Below are positions 18,900-27,792 of a stretch of DNA of 43,885 nt, one piece after another. The notes beneath the pieces were generated by a model. The model had not been told where the DNA came from, searched no databases, and worked only from the letters and a program-made list of their open reading frames with translations. The stretch comes from an uncultured Gammaproteobacteria bacterium (GTDB taxonomy: Bacteria; Pseudomonadota; Gammaproteobacteria; Pseudomonadales; Azotimanducaceae): positions 1 to 43,885 of the forward strand of contig CAJWQG010000028.1 in NCBI GenBank assembly GCA_913045175.1, written 5' to 3'. The position numbers were made by a program, and so were the translations under genes. How positions within the stretch are numbered: the first letter of the stretch is position 1; every line of letters starts with the position of its first letter.

Positions 18900-21016
18900 G
18901 AGGTTTCCTTACCTGACGTTTCAGCGTCTACGAATTTCCGGTAGAAACCATCTTCCCTGGCCAGCAACTCGGCGTGGGTGCCGATTTCGACAATCTGACC
19001 TTCATCAAGAAACGCTATCTGATCGGCATTACGAATTGTCGACAGACGGTGGGTAATGATGAACATCACCTTGTCGCGACCCCACTGGCCAAGGTTGGCA
19101 AGCACCTGATGTTCCGTCGCAGCGTCGAGCGATGCCGTCGGTTCGTCCAGAATCAGGATCGGCGTGTCACGCACGACGGCGCGTGCAATCGAAAGCCGCT
19201 GCCGCTGACCCGTTGAGAGCTTGCCTCCACGTTCGCCAAGTTCCGTGTCATAGCCGCCCGGTAAGGCCCAAATGAATTCATCTGCACAGGCGACTCGCGC
19301 AGCCGCTTCTATATCTTCCCGGCTGGCGCCCACTGAAGAGTAGCGAATATTCTCTGCGATCGTTGCCGCAAACAGAACATTTCTCTGCAGCGCAATCGCC
19401 GTGTTGTGACGGATGTCATCGATGCGCAGATCGCGCAGATCCTCTTCATCAATCAGCACGCTACCTTCGTCAGGGTCATAGAGCCTTAGCAGCATCGACA
19501 TCAGCGTCGACTTGCCCGCGCCGGTCTGGCCAACAATGGCGGTCACCGTGCCGACCTGTGCGGTCAGATTGACGCCACTCAATATCTGTTGATCGGTGTA
19601 GGCGAAGTGGACATTACGCCAGGAAATCTGCCGGATCGATTCGGGAAATTCCCTGGGGTTATCCGAATCAGCCACCTCCGGCTTAAGATCCAGCAGGAAA
19701 AATGCCCGCTCCAGTGCAATAAACAGATCCTGCAATCTGGCCCAGACCCCGGTTAACATCCTGGTCGCTTCAGCGGTATCCTCTACCCGTGAATTTGCCG
19801 TGTGAAATGCACCAAGATTCCATACCGTAAACCCGATAAACGCAACCACCATTGCGCCGAGGTAGGTTTCACGATCCTCAATCACCCACTTCACCATGAC
19901 GTATTCAAGCCCTAGCCACGCCGCACCACCAACGAACGCTACCAGTACGCCCAAGAGGACCATCTCTAAACGCAGCGCCAACGCTGCATCGAGCGCGCGC
20001 TCGGAATCCGTATTGAAGCGATCGAGGATCTGCGATTCCGCCCGGTTCACCTTCACCACCTTCAAGGCCGAAAAAGACTCCTGCAGACGAGACGTGAGAT
20101 CACTGTAGGCGCGCCTGTTAACCAGCGACCGGCGACGAATGCGCGGGGTGAACAGATACACCAGTAAAACAATGGGCACCAGAATAAGAATGCATGTCAA
20201 GGCGACCAGCGGATCGAAGAACGCAATAAACACCAGCCCCAGCACCAGGTTATAAATAGTCACCACAGGACCAATGATGCCTTCTTCCAGCAGGTTGATG
20301 ATGACGCCGCTGTCCTGGTACACCCGGAAGATCGCATCGCCCACGCGAGTATTGCTGTGGTAACGCAATGACAGGTGCTCTGCCCTTTCTATCATGGCAA
20401 CCCGCAGATTCTGATTGACGTTGTGCCATACCCAGCGACCGTAATAGGGCAACACCACCCCATACATAACGGCGCCCAGCAGACACAGGAAGATCAGCAG
20501 TACTATCATCCTGTCACGAACAACCTTTCGTTGTTCCTCGGTTAGCTTGTTGGCTTGAGCATCCGCCTCTTCAGCCTCACCTTCTTCATCTTCCTCATCT
20601 TCTTCCTCGTCTTCGACGGGTTCGATACCGGCCAGGGCAGCGATCGTCGCGAGCAATCCCGCGGACTGCTCCGACTCGACGTCATCGGGCTCCTCAGCTT
20701 GATCATCAGTGCCGGGCCCAAGCTCCTCCTTAACATAAGACTCATCCAACCCCATTGCCCAGGCCTGAAATGGCTGTACTTTCTCGCCGACCAGGACTTT
20801 ATTGGTAAAGATGTCACCCGCAATGAATAGCGAACCGGCAAAGATAATCGTCTGCAGGGCGCCGACGAGGAGCAGCACGATGATGTGTTTAAGCATCGGC
20901 CGCATAAACGGCCAGGTCTTCCACACCAGTTGCGCCATTCGACGAAAACTGATTTTCGGAAATTCCAGGGCCTGTGAGGTTCCGGAGTAGATATCCGGGG
21001 GACTCGGTTCTGTCAT
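18896..21016 (-). CDS. ABC exporter half-transporter, pair 1, subunit B
   Basis: 706 residues. It has a membrane domain, then an ATPase with Walker A GQTGAGKS at 496-503, LSTGQ, Walker B ILILDE and switch His near 656. Between the first helix (about 44-68) and the second (about 169-190) lies a long loop, expected on the periplasmic side, with an almost purely acidic run at residues 135-152. The pair 2 B subunit has a shorter loop without this run. It starts 15 bases after the esterase stop and overlaps subunit A by four bases, so esterase, B and A form one operon. Confidence 0.9.
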   Translation of the reverse strand: MTEPSPPDIYSGTSQALEFPKISFRRMAQLVWKTWPFMRPMLKHIIVLLLVGALQTIIFAGSLFIAGDIFTNKVLVGEKVQPFQAWAMGLDESYVKEELGPGTDDQAEEPDDVESEQSAGLLATIAALAGIEPVEDEEEDEEDEEGEAEEADAQANKLTEEQRKVVRDRMIVLLIFLCLLGAVMYGVVLPYYGRWVWHNVNQNLRVAMIERAEHLSLRYHSNTRVGDAIFRVYQDSGVIINLLEEGIIGPVVTIYNLVLGLVFIAFFDPLVALTCILILVPIVLLVYLFTPRIRRRSLVNRRAYSDLTSRLQESFSALKVVKVNRAESQILDRFNTDSERALDAALALRLEMVLLGVLVAFVGGAAWLGLEYVMVKWVIEDRETYLGAMVVAFIGFTVWNLGAFHTANSRVEDTAEATRMLTGVWARLQDLFIALERAFFLLDLKPEVADSDNPREFPESIRQISWRNVHFAYTDQQILSGVNLTAQVGTVTAIVGQTGAGKSTLMSMLLRLYDPDEGSVLIDEEDLRDLRIDDIRHNTAIALQRNVLFAATIAENIRYSSVGASREDIEAAARVACADEFIWALPGGYDTELGERGGKLSTGQRQRLSIARAVVRDTPILILDEPTASLDAATEHQVLANLGQWGRDKVMFIITHRLSTIRNADQIAFLDEGQIVEIGTHAELLAREDGFYRKFVDAETSGKETS

Positions 21017-21031
21017 TGTTTAGTCAATGCT

Positions 21032-22075
21032 TTAATACCTGGAAAAGAAGTCCCAGATCACCTTGGTGGCAAAAAAACCGGATGCATCTTTTTCGCCGGC
21101 CTTATTCCTGTTGGGGGAACTCGGCCATTCATGTCCGTAGTTCTCGATCCGGTAGTAATGTACCTCGAAGCCATCACCCTCCGGCAAGTACTGATGCAGC
21201 GTCGCATTTTGCGTAGCCTTGATTGTCTCTTTCTTTGCGGCGTTGTTTAGCTTCGCAAAATACACCACCAGTTCTTCTGCTGACGGGAAAGAAGACTTCT
21301 TACCACCCTTTGAGCGCTTTCCGGTAATGGGTACAAGCCCGTCATCAACGCCGTGGATGTGCAGCAGTGGTTTTGGTCCCTGGGGGTCACAATTATTCAG
21401 AATTGAATACTCGGACAGGCCGGCAACCGGAGCTGCCCCTTTGAATACGTCGCCTGCCTGACACATCAGCGTATAGCTCATGTAGGCGCCATTGGACATC
21501 CCTGACACAAAAGTTTTTTCAGGATTCAGCTGATATCTGTCCTGAAGGTAGACCGCGAGTTCAGACAGGAAGCTGACATCGTCCTCGCCATTTTCAGTGC
21601 CAGTATCGTTCCAGCGGACATTACCTGCGGTGCTGACCGCCTTACCGTCGACACAAATGTATTTCATCCAGTCATCGGATGGCTTGTTACTCTGGCAAAG
21701 TTTGTCCAGGTCCAGTCCGACCACTTTTGCCTGTTGCCTGTTCAGGATGACGGTTTTTCTAAGGGATTGCGGGTAGACCGCCAGGAAACCATGCTGTTCG
21801 GCAAGTTCATTGAATCCTATTCGGTACATTTGCTCACTCTTTCCCCCGAGACCATGTAGGGCAAACAGCATTGGTGCGTTGTCGGGCAGATTCCGGGGTC
21901 GATAGATTTTGTAGGTCCTTTCGATACCCTGATGCTCGAACACCAGATCTTCGCCGTTCATCCCGTTTGACTCGGATTGCAGCGCTTCATTATTTGCCAC
22001 ACTACTCGTGACACTACATCCTGCCAGCAGGAGCAGACTGGCAAGCAGCGCTACCCGTGTTCCTGAGTTCATCAT
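21032..22075 (-). CDS. lipoprotein esterase, PHB depolymerase/LpqC-like
   Basis: 347 residues. A lipoprotein signal with lipobox LLAGC (Cys20) places it on a membrane facing the periplasm. The fold is alpha/beta hydrolase: oxyanion segment ALHGLGGKSEQ, nucleophile Ser194 in GMSNGA, then HGVDDGLVPI with the acid and YGHEWPS with the His. This matches the group of polyhydroxybutyrate depolymerase, feruloyl and acetylxylan esterases; the substrate cannot be read. It is the first gene of the operon with ABC pair 1, so it may process the exported molecule or something at the same site (inference). Confidence 0.85.
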   Translation of the reverse strand: MMNSGTRVALLASLLLLAGCSVTSSVANNEALQSESNGMNGEDLVFEHQGIERTYKIYRPRNLPDNAPMLFALHGLGGKSEQMYRIGFNELAEQHGFLAVYPQSLRKTVILNRQQAKVVGLDLDKLCQSNKPSDDWMKYICVDGKAVSTAGNVRWNDTGTENGEDDVSFLSELAVYLQDRYQLNPEKTFVSGMSNGAYMSYTLMCQAGDVFKGAAPVAGLSEYSILNNCDPQGPKPLLHIHGVDDGLVPITGKRSKGGKKSSFPSAEELVVYFAKLNNAAKKETIKATQNATLHQYLPEGDGFEVHYYRIENYGHEWPSSPNRNKAGEKDASGFFATKVIWDFFSRY

Positions 22076-22106
22076 GATTTCACCAAGTAGGAAAACCGCA
22101 AGTTAA

Positions 22107-22190
22107 GCCGAATCCGTGCGGGCATGCAAGGCACAGGTTCAGCGTATCCTTGACGACGTGATTGTGTTGGATAATCCCGTCTATGACTAA
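22107..22190 (+). pseudogene. fossil of an aldo/keto reductase gene (internal deletion)
   Basis: A 27-residue stretch, closed on both sides by stops, joins two separate parts of an aldo/keto reductase. AESVRA matches ESVRA near residue 35 of the intact gene at 11232 (14 identical bases), and VQRILDDVIVLDNPV matches its C-terminal VQRIRDDVINLGDPV just before the stop. Everything between is missing. This is the remnant of a second copy. Confidence 0.65.
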
Positions 22191-22336
22191 TCAGTCTGAG
22201 TTATATTTTCGGGTTCCGGGCAGGTTTTAATTGATAGCACTACCGCACAGCCCACCCCCATCAGCACCAGTGCAAATAACCTGAGCCATAGCGAACTGAT
22301 CGCCAGGGTCACGGACGAACCGCCAACAACAACCAT
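22187..22336 (-). CDS. possible small single-span membrane protein
   Basis: A 49-residue frame on the minus strand in the 348-base gap upstream of the esterase: a short polar start, one hydrophobic stretch (residues 9-37, centred on LFALVLMGVGCAVVLS), then a short polar tail with CPEPEN. It overlaps the end of the aldo/keto reductase fossil on the other strand. No clear ribosome binding site is seen and no family is recognised. The rest of the gap (22191-22423) shows nothing else. Confidence 0.3.
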   Translation of the reverse strand: MVVVGGSSVTLAISSLWLRLFALVLMGVGCAVVLSIKTCPEPENITQTD

Positions 22337-22423
22337 GCTTGTAAAGACCTTTACGCAAGAATGACGCCTCGGTGTTTCTCGCTATGATACCCTTTACTCA
22401 ACCCTCTGAATTGGACCTCATCT

Positions 22424-22855
22424 ATGTCGAACAAGCATATCGAAATCGGGATCTATATTTCTGCGACACTATTGGCCGTCGGCGTCTTCCTGCCCCTGAC
22501 CTCTCTTCCGGTGATCGGAGATGTCTCGTACAACCGGGTCGCCGAGGTGGAATCCTATATCGTCGTCGCTGCAGCACTTTCCGCTACCGTATTGATATTT
22601 ACCGGCATGCCGAAGTTCACTTTCGTTTCCGCAGCGGTTGTATGACTTACGCTTCTCTTTCCCGCAATCAAGAGCCTGTTCAAAAGTGACGATGGTGGTT
22701 TCCTTTCAAAGACACTGGATAAGGCGCAGGGCATCATGCAGGATTTCGCAGCGGACCTGTTTCTTAATGTCGCAGAGTTCAGCTGGGGTGGCTTTGTCTT
22801 GCTGGTAGGACTACTGGCCTTCACCGTCACCTGCATTCTCAGATCGTTTAAGTAA
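22424..22855 (+). pseudogene. membrane-protein gene interrupted by an in-frame TGA
   Basis: The frame starts at ATG 22424 and meets TGA at 22643-22645 after 73 codons. It then stays open for 69 more codons to TAA 22853-22855, just before the enoyl-CoA hydratase. The joined product would be 143 residues with membrane helices near residues 7-28, 45-83 (split by the stop) and 120-140, and a hydrophilic middle. The helix continues smoothly across the stop (SAAVV, then LTLLFPAIKSLF), so a single TGG-to-TGA change is likely. It could be a recent pseudogene, a sequencing error or a readthrough site. Other genes here use TGA as stop. Family not recognised. Confidence 0.7.
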
Positions 22856-22865
22856 GGATTTATTA

Positions 22866-23603
22866 ATGGCATATAACACCCTCGACCTCGAAGTTTCCGA
22901 AGGAACGGCGACGATCACATTAAACCGTCCACCGATGAATGCAGTCACGGACGAGATGCTGGATGAACTGGTGTCTGCCTGCAAAACGGTGGAAGACGAT
23001 GACACGGTGCACGTCATTATCCTCACCGGTGCCGGCAGAGCATTCTCGGCGGGTCGGGATGTCCCCGGCGTACTTGCTGGCAAGGAACGACCTGGCGGTT
23101 CAAGGTATCGAATTCTTGAAGAAATCAATATGCCGGTCATCGCAGCGGTCAACGGATTTTGTTTTACCGGCGCATTTGAGCTCGCCATGTGTGCAGACCT
23201 CATCATCGCCTCGGATAAGGCGAAGTTTGTTGATACCCACGCACGCTTTGGCATCGTACCCGGCGGCGGCCAGACGCAACGCCTGCCCCGGCTAATCGGT
23301 GCGCGCAAGGCAAAGGAGCTGTTGTTTACCGGCAGGCAACTAAGTGCGGACGAGGCCGAGCAGATTGGCATCGTTAACAAGGTGGTGCCCCATGACACGC
23401 TGATGGAGGAAGCCCAGGCCATGGCCGCGCTGATTCTGGAAAATATCCCTGAGACCATCAGCATAGAAAAACGACTGATTAATCAGTCGATGACGACGAC
23501 ATTGGAAGACGGTCTGGAACTGGAGGCCGCCGAACACCCTACCGGCGTCATTTCGCCAACCTCCGAGGGGCACAAGCGGATGGAAACGCTCTTTAAGAAA
23601 TAA
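22866..23603 (+). CDS. enoyl-CoA hydratase/isomerase family protein
   Basis: 245 residues, crotonase fold. The oxyanion-hole segments are GAGRAFSAGRDV (55-66) and NGFCFTGAFELAMCAD (96-111). Glu105 lines up with the first catalytic Glu of rat hydratase. The second catalytic Glu (in FGQPE) is replaced by His125 in FVDTHARFGIVPGGG, a variant seen in a large group of bacterial paralogues, so simple hydration may not be its reaction. It starts 10 bases after the broken membrane-protein gene and ends 14 bases from the convergent ABC gene. Role: beta-oxidation-like breakdown of some acyl-CoA. Confidence 0.88.
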   Translation: MAYNTLDLEVSEGTATITLNRPPMNAVTDEMLDELVSACKTVEDDDTVHVIILTGAGRAFSAGRDVPGVLAGKERPGGSRYRILEEINMPVIAAVNGFCFTGAFELAMCADLIIASDKAKFVDTHARFGIVPGGGQTQRLPRLIGARKAKELLFTGRQLSADEAEQIGIVNKVVPHDTLMEEAQAMAALILENIPETISIEKRLINQSMTTTLEDGLELEAAEHPTGVISPTSEGHKRMETLFKK

Positions 23604-23617
23604 TCGGCAAACAGGCC

Positions 23618-25636
23618 CTAGCCATTCTGCAAGTCAACAAACTGTCGATAGGGTCCGTCAGGATGGGTCATTAGCTCTTCATGGCTACCGACATCCTGGA
23701 TGCTGCCGTCTTCAAGAAAAACGATCTTGTCTGCCTGTCGGATCGTAGATAGTCGATGAGCAATCACAATTACCAGACGGCCCTGCGCCGCCTTCTGTAA
23801 CGCCAGTACCAGCTGATTTTCAGTGTGAGGATCAAGCGCGGCTGTCGGCTCATCCAGAATGAGTATCTTCGCATCCCGCACCAGGCCTCTGGCAATAGAA
23901 AGACGCTGCTGCTGTCCCACCGAGAGCGTGTCGCCAGAACGGCCAAGCACCGTATCGATGCCATCGGGCAGCTGTTCAACAAAGTCCATACAACCAGCGG
24001 TTTCCAGTGCCGACATGATGTCGCTATCGCTGGCATCAGGGTTAGCCAGCAGCATGTTGCTGCGAATGGATTCCGACAGTAACAGATGCTCCTGAAATAC
24101 ATAGGTTACCTGATTACGCAGAGAATCGAGGTCAACTGTCGAGACATCTTCACCATCAATAAGTACGCGGCCTTCTGTAGGTGTTAGCAGCGAGGGAATC
24201 ATATAAGCGAGCGATGTTTTGCCTGCACCCGTTGGGCCAACAAATGCCACCAACTGACCCATAGAAAGCTCAAGATTGATGTCACTGAGCGCGTTTCTGG
24301 TTTCGTCGTAAGCAAAGCTTACGTTTTCAAACGTGACGCCTTCAGAAATTGGTGCCAACACACTTGCCACCTCTCGGTCTTCTTCTGTCTCGTACTCCAC
24401 AAAGAACAGAACGCGCCGAATGGCGACGATGTTTCGCTGCAGCTCAAGCCAAAACACGCCGAAAAAAAAGACAGAGCCTGCGATACCGCCGTAAATGCCA
24501 AACAGCACGGCAAAATCACCCGGCGTCATGATCCCTTCGATGACACGATTGGTAAACAGGATGGTGACATACAGGGCTGCGAGGCCAAAAACTCCTCCCG
24601 CAACCGCATCAATTGATAAACCCATAAAGGCAGAGTAGCGCTCTCGCTGAAACGCCTTACCGCTGTTGTCCGCGACACGCTGCGTTTCCTTTTTGGAGCC
24701 ACCCAGGCTCTGCACCGCACCAATATTGTTGAGTGACTCTTCCATGGCATTGGTAGTGCGCGCGCCCGCCGCGCGCATGTTCTGGTTCGTTCTGCGAATA
24801 ATTGCCGCAAGCGGAAAGGTGACGATGATGCAGACGGGGAACATGATCCAGGCAATCCAGACCAGCTCAGGTGCAACCTCGCCATAGGAATACTGCAACA
24901 AGTACAAGTTAACGATCGCGGAAATCAGATAAAACACGGGAATAATGGTCATGCTGTAGGTAAGACTGGGCACGTAAGCAGCGTCATACAGCACGCGATA
25001 GATCGAGTCGCCGATTCTCTGGTCATCGAGAACTTTCATGGGTAAGTGGGTAAGACGATGAAACAACCGGGTTCGTAGATTGTTAGCCATATGCTGCGTC
25101 ATACGAACGGCAACCATAACCTCAGCAACACCAAGCAAACCGCTACCTTTGCTCCAGCCGTCACTGATCTGGTTCTCGGATTTCGTCGCCGCATCCTTAC
25201 CCTCATGCAATCCGGTGAACGTCCCAAACGCGCGGGTACCAAAGGCAAGCAACATAACCACGTAGGTCGTGGTAAGAATCACCATGATCTGCAGTGGGTC
25301 TTTGCCTTCAACCATCTCCAGAATCGGATTCATAAACGGTGGATAACGGACTTCCGTCGTTCCAAACTCCTTAGAAAGAAGCACATTGTCAGTAACTATT
25401 TTCCCCATCCAGGGCAACAGGAAAGTGGGAAAAAACAATATCAGCTGTATCAACACCTTGGTGGTGAAGAGGCCCTTTACATCAGCGAGCAGGGCCAACG
25501 ACTTACCCACATACCGTGCGGCCTGACCCGTCGTGATATGAGGCTCTTTATCGAGTACCTCATCAATTTCAGCATGTCCCAATACGCCCTGTACAAACTC
25601 ATTGAGTTTCGAATCATTCACCGACGCTTCACTCAT
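23618..25636 (-). CDS. ABC exporter half-transporter, pair 2, subunit A
   Basis: 672 residues, clear paralogue of the 16908-18899 product along its full length: they share LPW.GKI..DNVLL, YPPFM and DDQRIGDSIYRVLYDA in the membrane domain. The ATPase has Walker A GPTGAGKT from 467, LSVGQQQ, ILILDE and IAHRLST, with no degenerate residue. It starts within the last four bases of the B subunit gene. Expected to pair with that protein as a heterodimeric exporter in the inner membrane; cargo unknown. Confidence 0.9.
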   Translation of the reverse strand: MSEASVNDSKLNEFVQGVLGHAEIDEVLDKEPHITTGQAARYVGKSLALLADVKGLFTTKVLIQLILFFPTFLLPWMGKIVTDNVLLSKEFGTTEVRYPPFMNPILEMVEGKDPLQIMVILTTTYVVMLLAFGTRAFGTFTGLHEGKDAATKSENQISDGWSKGSGLLGVAEVMVAVRMTQHMANNLRTRLFHRLTHLPMKVLDDQRIGDSIYRVLYDAAYVPSLTYSMTIIPVFYLISAIVNLYLLQYSYGEVAPELVWIAWIMFPVCIIVTFPLAAIIRRTNQNMRAAGARTTNAMEESLNNIGAVQSLGGSKKETQRVADNSGKAFQRERYSAFMGLSIDAVAGGVFGLAALYVTILFTNRVIEGIMTPGDFAVLFGIYGGIAGSVFFFGVFWLELQRNIVAIRRVLFFVEYETEEDREVASVLAPISEGVTFENVSFAYDETRNALSDINLELSMGQLVAFVGPTGAGKTSLAYMIPSLLTPTEGRVLIDGEDVSTVDLDSLRNQVTYVFQEHLLLSESIRSNMLLANPDASDSDIMSALETAGCMDFVEQLPDGIDTVLGRSGDTLSVGQQQRLSIARGLVRDAKILILDEPTAALDPHTENQLVLALQKAAQGRLVIVIAHRLSTIRQADKIVFLEDGSIQDVGSHEELMTHPDGPYRQFVDLQNG

Positions 25637-27681
25637 TGCGCTTCCCCAATACCGGTTTCTGCCACCACAAAAGAACGATACTGACCGTCTTCAATCTGCA
25701 TGAGTTCATCATGGTTACCGGTTTCGACAATCTGACCGTCTTTCATAAAGGCAATCTGGTCTGCATTTCTGACCGTGGATAGACGATGGGTGATGACAAA
25801 GATGATTTTTTCTCTACCCCATTCTGCAAGATTTGCCAGCACCTGGTGTTCGGTACGCGCATCAAGCGATGCCGTTGGTTCATCCAGAATGAGTATTGGT
25901 GTGTCCCGAACTACAGCGCGAGCAATCGTCAGCCGCTGCCGTTGCCCCGCTGACAACTTGCCGCCACGCTCCCCGAGTTCTGTGTCATAGCCCTTGACCA
26001 TTTCCTGAACGAATTCATCAGCACAAGCGATTCTTGCAGCCTCTTCTATGTCAGCGCGAGATGCATCGGTAGTGGCATAGGCAATATTGTTAGCAACGGT
26101 ATCCGCGAACAGTACATTTTTCTGCAACGCGATGGAGATATTGGATCGCAGATCTTCAATGGTGAGGTCTTTGACATCGACGTCATTGATCATTACCTGC
26201 CCCCGGTTAACATCATAGAGTCGCAGTAGCAGTGACATTAATGTGGATTTCCCGGTACCCGTCGTACCAACGATCGCGGTCACGGTGCCAGCAGCAGCCT
26301 GTAGATCAATCCCTGTGAGTACTGGCTGGTCCTCCTGGTAGCTGAATTGCACATCCTGCCACTGAACTTCGCGAATGGGGGCAGGAAACGGTTTGGGATC
26401 GTCCGGGTCTACAACCTCGGGCTTTAAGTCCAGCAAATAGAACGCTCGGTCCAGCGCGATAAACAGGTCCTGCATGGTCGACCAGATACGTACCAGCCAG
26501 TTTGTGCCTCCCATGAGTCCGCCGACACGATCTCTTGCGATTTGAAAGCCGCCCAGATTCCACACGGCAAAACCAAGAAAGGCGACAGCCCAGGCCCCAA
26601 GGAAGGTCTCACGCTCTGCGATTACCCAGGTCACCATGATGTATTCGCTGCCGATGATGGTGAGTGCTCCGGTCATACCCACAATGGTGCTAAGTACGAC
26701 CATGTCCAGGCGTAAGAAGTACGCCGCGTCTAACGCACGCTTGGAGTCACGATCGAAGCGTTCAAAAATCTGACTTTCCGCACGGTTTGCTTTTACAACC
26801 TTGATGGCAGAAAAAGCCTCCTGCAAACCTGAAGTCAGGTCACTGTTGGCTTCGCGATTGCGCAGGGAACGACGCCTCAAGCGTGGCGTAAAAACCACCG
26901 TCACCCAGACCATCGGAATACCCACTGCAATCACAATAGCTGCAAACAAGGGGTCAAACGCGAAAACGAAGGCGAGGCCAATCAATATCCCATACAGCGC
27001 CATTAGCGGATACATGATGCCGTGCTGCAACAGGTTCAGAATCTGCGCACTATCCTGGTAGACACGAAAGATCGCATCGCCCACTCTTGAGCCGCTGTGA
27101 TACCTGAGCGAGAGATGCTCCGCTCGTTCCACCATAGCGACGCGAAGGTTCTGGTTAATGGATTGCCACACCCATAGCACGTAATAAGGGACAATGGTCC
27201 AGCCAAGCGCCCCCAAAACGCCGCCAATAACGGTCCATATAAGCAGTCGATTGCGTACGACCTTGCGTTGCTCTTGGGTCAGTTCAGGCTCTACATCCGG
27301 AAGGGTTTCCTCACTTTTTCCGATGCCTTTGATGTCACCTTTGCCGTGGGTTTTGCTCGCCGGTTCCTGTTCTACAGGCTGTTCAATATTGGTGGTTACA
27401 TACTCATCGCCGACAAACAACACCGTAGCCTGCAGGGGTTGGAGTTTTTGCCCCAGAAGGACTTTGTTGGTCATCAGATCCACACCAACAAAGGCCGAGA
27501 TAAAGCCCATGAAGCCGCCCCCAACCATACCCAACGCCAGGATCGACAGGTGAAGCAACATGGGACGCATAAACGGCCAGGTTTTCAACGCCAGTGTGGC
27601 CATTTTGCGCAAGCTCATTCCGGGTGTACGATCGGTGGAATCTTCTTCCCCGTACCCTTTGAGCATCCCCAGTTCTGTCAT
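25633..27681 (-). CDS. ABC exporter half-transporter, pair 2, subunit B
   Basis: 682 residues, paralogue of the 18896-21016 product (shared TWPFMRPML, TNKVL.G.K.QP.QA and AMVERAEHLSLRYHS..RVGDAIFRVYQDS). Walker A GTTGTGKS from 472, LSAGQ, ILILDE and switch His in ITHRLST. The loop after the first helix (about residues 90-150) is Lys/Gly/Glu-mixed and lacks the acidic run of the pair 1 protein. It lies 111 bases downstream of the unrecognised-family gene on the same strand. Confidence 0.9.
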   Translation of the reverse strand: MTELGMLKGYGEEDSTDRTPGMSLRKMATLALKTWPFMRPMLLHLSILALGMVGGGFMGFISAFVGVDLMTNKVLLGQKLQPLQATVLFVGDEYVTTNIEQPVEQEPASKTHGKGDIKGIGKSEETLPDVEPELTQEQRKVVRNRLLIWTVIGGVLGALGWTIVPYYVLWVWQSINQNLRVAMVERAEHLSLRYHSGSRVGDAIFRVYQDSAQILNLLQHGIMYPLMALYGILIGLAFVFAFDPLFAAIVIAVGIPMVWVTVVFTPRLRRRSLRNREANSDLTSGLQEAFSAIKVVKANRAESQIFERFDRDSKRALDAAYFLRLDMVVLSTIVGMTGALTIIGSEYIMVTWVIAERETFLGAWAVAFLGFAVWNLGGFQIARDRVGGLMGGTNWLVRIWSTMQDLFIALDRAFYLLDLKPEVVDPDDPKPFPAPIREVQWQDVQFSYQEDQPVLTGIDLQAAAGTVTAIVGTTGTGKSTLMSLLLRLYDVNRGQVMINDVDVKDLTIEDLRSNISIALQKNVLFADTVANNIAYATTDASRADIEEAARIACADEFVQEMVKGYDTELGERGGKLSAGQRQRLTIARAVVRDTPILILDEPTASLDARTEHQVLANLAEWGREKIIFVITHRLSTVRNADQIAFMKDGQIVETGNHDELMQIEDGQYRSFVVAETGIGEAQ

Positions 27682-27792
27682 GCCACTGCCTTAGTGATGG
27701 TTTGCGACGACGATACTATGATAGCAAGTGCATGCCACTTGAAGCAGGCATTTCTGACAATGTCCTGACATTGATATTTACCGCGCGTCCAG

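Noticed and set aside
22643-22645. Selenocysteine at the in-frame TGA
   Set aside because: The codon sits inside a membrane helix, and no SECIS-like hairpin is seen just after it; a Trp codon change is simpler.
22811-23464. Open frame of 217 codons opposite the enoyl-CoA hydratase gene
   Set aside because: Antisense shadow with a Ser/Arg-rich composition and no motif.
25091-25684. Open frame of 197 codons opposite ABC pair 2
   Set aside because: Antisense to conserved transporter sequence, no domain.
16908-27681. Degenerate ATP site in one ABC subunit of each pair
   Set aside because: All four subunits keep Walker A Lys, Walker B Glu, LSxGQ and the switch His.
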